From assembly GCA_023386365.1 (NCBI GenBank), contig JAEWJX010000121.1:1-19095 (forward strand): DNA of 19,095 bases, given 5' to 3'. A model generated the notes under the pieces. The model was not told the origin of the DNA and ran no database searches. It was given only the letters and a program-made list of their open reading frames with translations. Source of the stretch: Actinomycetes bacterium (GTDB taxonomy: Bacteria > Actinomycetota > Actinomycetes > Actinomycetales > Microbacteriaceae). The translations under genes were made by a program, and so were the position numbers. Of the stretch, positions 15,025 to 19,095 are shown one piece after another (within the stretch, counting starts at the first letter, position 1; every line of letters starts with the position of its first letter).

Positions 15025-15552
15025 TCAGGCGGATGCGATCCGACGCCGTCCGCTGAACGCGGCGACCACGAGAAGCCCTGCGATCAGCACGACGTTCTTG
15101 GCGACGAACTCTCCCAGCACGGTGAGGGCCAGCGGGTTGCCGTCGACGAAGGTGAGACCCGGCAGCACCAGGAACACCAGGAACGTGCCGAGCAGGTGCA
15201 CCACCTGCGCGGCGGCGACCCACGGAACGAGCACGCCGGCGGCGAGGAGTGCACCCGCGATGATCTCGAAGACGCCCATCGCGATCACCGCCTGCTCGTC
15301 GGGGAGGAACGGGATCATCGACGCGACGAGCTCCGAGACGGGGCTGAGGCCGATGATCTTGAGAAGCCCGAACGCAACGTAGACGAACGCCAGCGACAGC
15401 CGCAGGGTCGGGATCGCGATCCGGGCGAGCACGTCGAGCACATGCCCCTCGGTGCGTCGGATCCATCCGAGTGGTCGGGCGGGGACCGCATGACGGGGTT
15501 GGGTCGTCTCGGGTCGGGTTTCGGTGCGCTGGGGGGTGAGGGTGGCGGACAT
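15025..15552 (-). CDS. DoxX-family integral membrane protein
   Basis: 175 residues on the minus strand. I start it at the ATG whose complement is 15550-15552, preceded by GGAGTAGGC as ribosome binding site. The open frame continues upstream into pyrR, but that extension is not DoxX-like. After a ~40-residue polar N-terminus there are four predicted membrane spans at about residues 47-67, 88-109, 112-130 and 150-167. RLSLAFVYVAFGLLKIIG in span 1 and LTVLGEFVAKNVVLIAGLLVV at the end match the DoxX/DUF417-type pattern. Family members are linked to redox or thiol stress in mycobacteria and to quinone-related oxidation elsewhere, but most are uncharacterised. It is convergent with the importer and divergent from pyrR, so it forms its own unit. 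Confidence 0.82.
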   Translation of the reverse strand: MSATLTPQRTETRPETTQPRHAVPARPLGWIRRTEGHVLDVLARIAIPTLRLSLAFVYVAFGLLKIIGLSPVSELVASMIPFLPDEQAVIAMGVFEIIAGALLAAGVLVPWVAAAQVVHLLGTFLVFLVLPGLTFVDGNPLALTVLGEFVAKNVVLIAGLLVVAAFSGRRRIASA

Positions 15553-15675
15553 GCCTACTCCGTTTCGGTGTGGTGGTGGGGACCACTTGAGGCTGTCGTG
15601 CCCGAGACCCGGCATCCCAGGGGCGGCGGTCCCGAATCCTCGGGCCACGCACCGGGACGTCGTCGGGACGCACGC
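15553..15675. promoter_or_regulatory. Divergent intergenic region upstream of doxX-like gene and pyrR
   Basis: This is the non-coding space between the DoxX start and the pyr -10 box. CCCGA (15631-15635) and TCGGG (15640-15644) form a small inverted repeat with 4-nt spacing. CGGGACG occurs twice, 11 nt apart (15653-15659 and 15664-15670), directly upstream of the pyr -10 where a -35 or an activator site would lie. No TAnnnT box was found for the minus-strand gene. Confidence 0.35.
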
Positions 15676-15681
15676 TATGAT
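15676..15681 (+). promoter_or_regulatory. Probable -10 box of the pyr operon (TATGAT)
   Basis: TATGAT differs from the TATAAT consensus by one base and lies 55 nt before the pyrR ATG. It would start transcription near 15688 and give a leader of about 49 nt that contains the complete PyrR-binding loop. The -35 region is not consensus and is covered by the repeated CGGGACG motif. Confidence 0.6.
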
Positions 15682-15696
15682 CGTCAGGACACGACG

Positions 15697-15731
15697 TCCT
15701 TTAAGTCCGTCCCGAGAGGCGGGGAAGGAGG
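15697..15731 (+). ncRNA. PyrR-binding RNA loop overlapping the pyrR Shine-Dalgarno
   Basis: Bases 15709-15720 read GUCCCGAGAGGC, matching the RUCCNGNGAGGY core of the known PyrR-binding consensus. The upper stem pairs UCCCG (15710-15714) with CGGGG (15720-15724). A purine-containing bulge (UAAG...) lies on the 5' side. The lower stem pairs UCCUU (15697-15701) with AAGGA (15725-15729). The lower stem thus takes up most of the AAGGAGG ribosome binding site (15725-15731) for pyrR at 15737. In mycobacteria PyrR with UMP represses translation through such a site; the layout here predicts the same. Confidence 0.8.
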
Positions 15732-15736
15732 TCAGG

Positions 15737-16273
15737 ATGCCGGTACGAGTCGTGCTGCAGCAGGCTGACATCACGCGCGCTCTGACGCGCATCTCTCACG
15801 AGATCCTCGAATCCAATCGCGGTGGCTCCGATCTCGTCCTCCTTGGCATCCCGACGCGCGGGGTCGTCCTGGCGGAACGCATCGCAGAGAACCTGGAGCG
15901 ATTCGAGTCCGGTTCCGGTGTGGTGGGCACCCTCGACGTGACGATGTACCGCGACGACCTCGACCGGCATCCCACGCGCACCCCGAGCCCGACGCGGCTC
16001 CCGGCGGGCGGAATCGACGGGAAGACCGTCGTGCTCGTCGACGACGTCCTCTACTCGGGCCGCACCATCCGCGCGGCCCTCGACGCGATCGGCGACCTCG
16101 GACGTCCGCGTGCCGTGCGACTCGCCGTCTTGGTGGACCGGGGCCATCGGGAGCTCCCCATCCGTGCGGATTTCGTGGGCAAGAATTTGCCGACCGCGGT
16201 CGCCGAGCGGATCTTCGTGCGGCTGGACGAGACCGACGGCGAGGATGCCGTCGCCATCGAGGAGGCGCCGTGA
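15737..16273 (+). CDS. pyrR: Bifunctional pyr operon regulator / uracil phosphoribosyltransferase PyrR
   Basis: Uridine-nucleotide-sensing RNA-binding regulator with weak uracil phosphoribosyltransferase activity. It has 178 residues from ATG 15737, with AAGGAGG ending 5 nt upstream. The start VLQQADITRALTRISHEILESNRG and GIPTRGVVLAERI are typical. The PRPP-binding loop is VVLVDDVLYSGRT at residues 98-110. VDRGHRELPIRADFVGKNLPT is the C-terminal signature. The longer open frame back to 15524 crosses the RNA loop and promoter and is rejected. It overlaps pyrB by 4 nt (GTGA), so repression at the pyrR start should carry through to pyrB and pyrC by coupling. Confidence 0.97.
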   Translation: MPVRVVLQQADITRALTRISHEILESNRGGSDLVLLGIPTRGVVLAERIAENLERFESGSGVVGTLDVTMYRDDLDRHPTRTPSPTRLPAGGIDGKTVVLVDDVLYSGRTIRAALDAIGDLGRPRAVRLAVLVDRGHRELPIRADFVGKNLPTAVAERIFVRLDETDGEDAVAIEEAP

Positions 16274-17229
16274 AGCACCTGCTGTCGACCGTCGGACTGG
16301 AGCGCGCTCAGGCGCTGGAGATCCTCGACGTCGCCGAGGACATGGCTGACGTCGCGACGCGCGCCGTTCCTAAGCTGCCGACGTTGCGCGGCAAGACGGT
16401 CGCGAACCTCTTCTTCGAGGACTCCACGCGCACCCGCCTCAGCTTCGAGGCCGCCGCGAAGCGTCTCTCGGCCGATGTGATCACGTTCAGCGCCAAAGGC
16501 TCGAGCGTGTCGAAGGGGGAGAGCCTCAAGGACACGGCCCAGACCATCGCCGCGATGGGCGTCGACGCGGTCGTCATGCGTCACCACGCCTCGGGGGCTG
16601 CGCGGGTCCTCGCGGAGTCGGGATGGATCGATGCTGCCGTCGTCAACGCGGGCGACGGCACCCATCAGCACCCCACCCAGGGGCTGCTCGACGCGTACAC
16701 GATGCGCAAGACGATCCACGGCGCCGCCTCGCGCGGCCGCGACCTCGCGGGGGTGCGCGTGACGATCGTGGGAGACATCCTCCACTCGCGGGTGGCCCGC
16801 GCGAACGTCTGGCTGCTCGCGACCCTGGGTGCGAGCGTCCACCTCGTCGGTCCCCGTACCCTGCTCCCGGTCGGCATCGACGAGTGGCCGGTGACCTACG
16901 GCACCGACCTCGATGAGGCCATCGCCGATGCGCCCGACGTGCTGATGATGCTGCGGGTCCAGCAGGAGCGCATGCACGCCGCGTTCTTCCCGCATGAGCG
17001 CGAGTACGCGACCGGGTGGGGGCTCGGCGACGACCGATTCCGCCGCCTCGGCCCGGATACGATTGTCATGCACCCCGGACCCATGAATCGCGGGCTCGAG
17101 ATCTCCGCCGCAGCCGCGGACTCGCCGCAGGCGGTCATCCTCGACCAGGTCACCAATGGGGTGTCGATCAGGATGGCGGTGCTCTACCTCGTGCTCTCAG
17201 GTTCCGGCTCCCAGGAGGCGACGAAATGA
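16270..17229 (+). CDS. pyrB: Aspartate carbamoyltransferase catalytic subunit
   Basis: Condenses carbamoyl phosphate with aspartate, the committed step of pyrimidine synthesis. It has 319 residues from GTG 16270. The carbamoyl-phosphate loop is FFEDSTRTRLSFE (STRTR at 52-56), then SSVSKGESLKDT with the conserved serine/lysine. VVMRHHASGAA carries the catalytic histidine, and GDGTHQHPTQGLLDAYT precedes the aspartate-binding half. The C-terminus LMMLRVQQER and MHPGPMNRGLEI fits. No regulatory pyrI subunit gene is adjacent, as expected for actinobacteria. It overlaps pyrR by 4 nt and pyrC by 4 nt (ATGA). Confidence 0.98.
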   Translation: MKHLLSTVGLERAQALEILDVAEDMADVATRAVPKLPTLRGKTVANLFFEDSTRTRLSFEAAAKRLSADVITFSAKGSSVSKGESLKDTAQTIAAMGVDAVVMRHHASGAARVLAESGWIDAAVVNAGDGTHQHPTQGLLDAYTMRKTIHGAASRGRDLAGVRVTIVGDILHSRVARANVWLLATLGASVHLVGPRTLLPVGIDEWPVTYGTDLDEAIADAPDVLMMLRVQQERMHAAFFPHEREYATGWGLGDDRFRRLGPDTIVMHPGPMNRGLEISAAAADSPQAVILDQVTNGVSIRMAVLYLVLSGSGSQEATK

Positions 17230-18581
17230 CCGCGATCCTCATCGCCGGGGCGACCCTGCCTGATGGCGAGACGACCGATCTGCTGATCGACGGGGGGCGC
17301 ATCCTCGAGCGCGGGAGTGGACTCTCCCGCTCGGGCGCCCGCACGATCGACGCCGCCGGGCTCGTCGCGCTTCCGGGGCTGGTCGACCTGCACACGCATC
17401 TGCGCGAGCCGGGGTTCGAGCAGAGCGAGACCGTGCTCACGGGTACCCGCGCCGCGGCCGCCGGCGGCTTCACCGCCGTGTTCGCGATGGCCAACACCTC
17501 GCCTGTCGCCGACACCGCGGGTGTGGTCGAGCAGGTCGCGTCCCTGGGCGCCCACCATGGCTACGCCACCGTGCGGCCGATCGGTGCCGTCACCGTAGGA
17601 CTCGCCGGGGAGCGGCTCTCCGAGATCGGTGCGATGGCCCGTTCGCGCGCCGAGGTGCGGGTCTTCAGCGACGACGGCAAGTGCGTGCACGACGCGCTCA
17701 TCATGCGTCGGGCGCTCGAGTACGTCGCGACGTTCGACGGCGTCATCGCGCAGCACGCCCAGGAGCCGCGGCTCACCGAGGGCGCTCAGATGAACGAGGG
17801 GGCGCTGAGCTCGCAGCTCGGTCTCGCGGGCTGGCCGCCGGTCGCCGAGGAGGCGATCATCGCCCGAGACGTGCTGTTGGCGGATGCGGTGGGTGCGCGG
17901 CTGCACATCTGCCATCTGTCGACGGCGGGGAGCGTCGAGGTCGTCCGCTGGGCGAAGGCGCGCGGCATCCGGGTGACGGCGGAGGTCACCCCTCACCACC
18001 TCCTGCTGACCGAGCAACTGATCGCCGGTGACGACGGTGCCGAACCGGGCCGGGATGTCGTCGGCAGCCGCGGCTACGACGCCCGCCTCAAGGTGAACCC
18101 GCCCCTGCGGCGGGACGAAGACGTCCAGGCTCTGCGTGCGGCGCTCGTCGACGGGACGATCGACATCGTCGCCACCGACCATGCGCCCCATCCCGTGGAG
18201 ACGAAGGAGTGCGCCTGGCAGGAGGCGTCGTTCGGGATGGTCGGACTCGAGAGCGCGCTGTCGGTCGTGCAGGCCGCCGTCGTCGACAACGGGATGCTCG
18301 GCTGGGGCGATGTAGCCCGTGTGCTGTCGCGGACCCCCGCCCAGATCGGGCGTCTCGCCGGCTACGACGCACCGTTCGAGGTCGGCAGTCCGGCTCACGT
18401 CGCGTTGGTCGATCCGGCGGTGTCGCGTCGCTTCGCCACCGAACACCTGCACGGGAAGGGCGTGAACTCGCCTTACCTGGGTCGCGAACTTCCCGGCAGG
18501 GTCGTTGCCACGTTCCACGCGGGGGTTCCGACCGTGCTCGACGGCGAACCGCTCGCCCCGGAGGAGGTCTCCCATGGATGA
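17226..18581 (+). CDS. pyrC: Dihydroorotase, type I
   Basis: Zinc amidohydrolase that cyclises carbamoyl aspartate to dihydroorotate. It has 451 residues from ATG 17226; the frame is open further upstream but that part lies inside pyrB. Metal-site motifs are DLHTHLREPG (H56, H58), FSDDGKCV, QHAQE, HICHLST and ATDHAPH. VNPPLR and the SFGMVGLESAL segment are standard. About 14 additional residues (269-282, DDGAEPGRDVVGSR) sit between HHLLLTEQLIAG and GYDARLKVNPPLR, where the mycobacterial enzyme runs straight through. It overlaps the next gene by 8 nt, and its end contains that gene's ribosome binding site. Confidence 0.97.
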   Translation: MTAILIAGATLPDGETTDLLIDGGRILERGSGLSRSGARTIDAAGLVALPGLVDLHTHLREPGFEQSETVLTGTRAAAAGGFTAVFAMANTSPVADTAGVVEQVASLGAHHGYATVRPIGAVTVGLAGERLSEIGAMARSRAEVRVFSDDGKCVHDALIMRRALEYVATFDGVIAQHAQEPRLTEGAQMNEGALSSQLGLAGWPPVAEEAIIARDVLLADAVGARLHICHLSTAGSVEVVRWAKARGIRVTAEVTPHHLLLTEQLIAGDDGAEPGRDVVGSRGYDARLKVNPPLRRDEDVQALRAALVDGTIDIVATDHAPHPVETKECAWQEASFGMVGLESALSVVQAAVVDNGMLGWGDVARVLSRTPAQIGRLAGYDAPFEVGSPAHVALVDPAVSRRFATEHLHGKGVNSPYLGRELPGRVVATFHAGVPTVLDGEPLAPEEVSHG

Positions 18582-19095
18582 CAAGCTCATCCCCGCCCTC
18601 GTCGTGATCGGCGTCGTCGTCATCGCGACGGGTCTCATGGCGCTCGGGTGGCGCAACCGCCGCAAGCGTCAGTCCGCTCTGGATGTGGTCGCAGTCCCGC
18701 CCGCCGAGCTGGGCGACGAGATCGCGCGCGTGAAGGTGCTCTATGTGGCCACCACGCTCGCCGAGCAACCGCTCGAACGCGTGGTCGTCGGAGGGCTCGG
18801 CTTCCGCGCGAAGGCGGAGGTGCGCATCGTGCGCGGCGGGATCGTGCTCGACCTCACGGGGAGTGCGCCTGCTTTCATCGCGCTCTCCGACATCCGCGGG
18901 GTGGGGCTGGCGAGCTGGACGATCGACAAGGGTGTCGACCAGGACGGCCTCGTCTTCGTGCGCTGGGATCTGGGCGGCACCGCCGTCGACAGCTATCTGC
19001 GCGCCGACGACCCCGACCATCTGCTGGCCCTTCTCCCCGAGCTTTCGCCGGGCGCCCCGGCCGCCCCCCCCCCCCCCGCCCCCCCCCCCCCCCCC
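18574..19095 (+). CDS. Membrane-anchored PH-like domain protein of the pyr operon, 3' partial
   Basis: Begins at ATG 18574 with AGGAGG 6 nt upstream, inside the end of pyrC, and stays open to the window edge. Residues 5-25 (LIPALVVIGVVVIATGLMALG) are a membrane span, followed by a basic cytoplasmic patch (RNRRKR). The rest is a compact soluble beta-rich domain (VKVLYVATTLAEQPLERVVVGGLGFRAKAEVRIVRGGIVLDLTG...WDLGGTAVDSYLRADDP). From memory, a PH-like protein of this kind sits between pyrC and carA in many actinobacteria; its role is unknown. The last ~15 codons fall in poly-C and should be ignored. By comparison with relatives, the protein is probably nearly complete. Confidence 0.82.
   Translation, partial: MDDKLIPALVVIGVVVIATGLMALGWRNRRKRQSALDVVAVPPAELGDEIARVKVLYVATTLAEQPLERVVVGGLGFRAKAEVRIVRGGIVLDLTGSAPAFIALSDIRGVGLASWTIDKGVDQDGLVFVRWDLGGTAVDSYLRADDPDHLLALLPELSPGAPAAPPPPAPPPPP
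19060..19095. other. Poly-C tract at the right contig edge
   Basis: From about 19060 the sequence becomes almost pure C (a run of 14, then 17 at the very end). It mirrors the left edge and looks like homopolymer artefact at a contig end, not genomic sequence. The open frame through it encodes only Pro/Ala. Confidence 0.8.

Noticed and set aside
12105..15552. Importer segment as a mobile element or recent transfer with attachment sites
   Set aside because: No integrase, transposase, tRNA target, flanking direct repeats or change in base composition was seen.
15524..15736. Longer PyrR starting at GTG/ATG codons upstream of 15737
   Set aside because: This would translate through the probable promoter and PyrR-binding loop, and the added residues are not PyrR-like.
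17016..17225. Longer PyrC beginning inside pyrB
   Set aside because: The ATG at 17226 in an ATGA overlap gives the standard dihydroorotase N-terminus; the extension is pyrB sequence read out of frame.

Overview
The window is a GC-rich chromosomal stretch of a high-GC Gram-positive bacterium (Actinomycetota). It most likely comes from Microbacteriaceae, close to Microbacterium. The grounds are the zinc-cysteine-free short S4 protein beginning MVTKSQDRRK, the order rarA-rpsD-alaS-ruvX-mltG-aroE-aroC-aroK-aroB-aroQ-efp-nusB, the following pyrR-pyrB-pyrC-(PH-like protein) operon, the many GTG/TTG starts and the 1-11 nt gene overlaps. The genus is inferred from protein resemblance, not from a search. 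Both ends run into C-rich homopolymer (about 1-50 and 19060-19095). This looks like sequencing or assembly artefact at contig ends, so the first and last genes are truncated or have unreliable edges.

Region 1 (1-2495) holds the 3' part of rarA (AAA+ replication-recombination ATPase), rpsD with a structured leader and a strong terminator, and a 76-residue single-span membrane protein. Region 2 (2514-11020) is a tightly packed set: alaS, ruvX, mltG, aroE, aroC, aroK, aroB and aroQ. Five of the shikimate-pathway enzymes are here: AroB (step 2), AroQ (step 3), AroE (step 4), AroK (step 5) and AroC (step 7). AroA/EPSP synthase and DAHP synthase are not in the window. Region 3 (11021-12104) is efp and nusB, ending in a GNRA-loop hairpin.

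Region 4 (12105-15552) is the accessory part. It is a three-gene ABC importer of the nitrate/sulfonate/taurine type (ATPase, lipoprotein receptor, permease), preceded by a perfect 12-bp palindrome touching its start codon. A convergent DoxX-type membrane protein follows. These genes sit between two conserved housekeeping blocks. Region 5 (15553-19095) is the pyrimidine operon. Its leader carries a close match to the PyrR-binding RNA loop folded onto the pyrR Shine-Dalgarno sequence, followed by overlapping pyrR, pyrB, pyrC and a membrane-anchored PH-like protein that leaves the window.

No tRNA, rRNA, CRISPR array, phage gene, transposase or toxin-antitoxin pair was seen. The window is mostly conserved core genome. 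The points most worth checking are the importer/DoxX insertion with its palindrome, the PyrR RNA switch, apparent leaderless starts after TAnnnT boxes, an extra loop in PyrC, and the structured leaders of rpsD and alaS.
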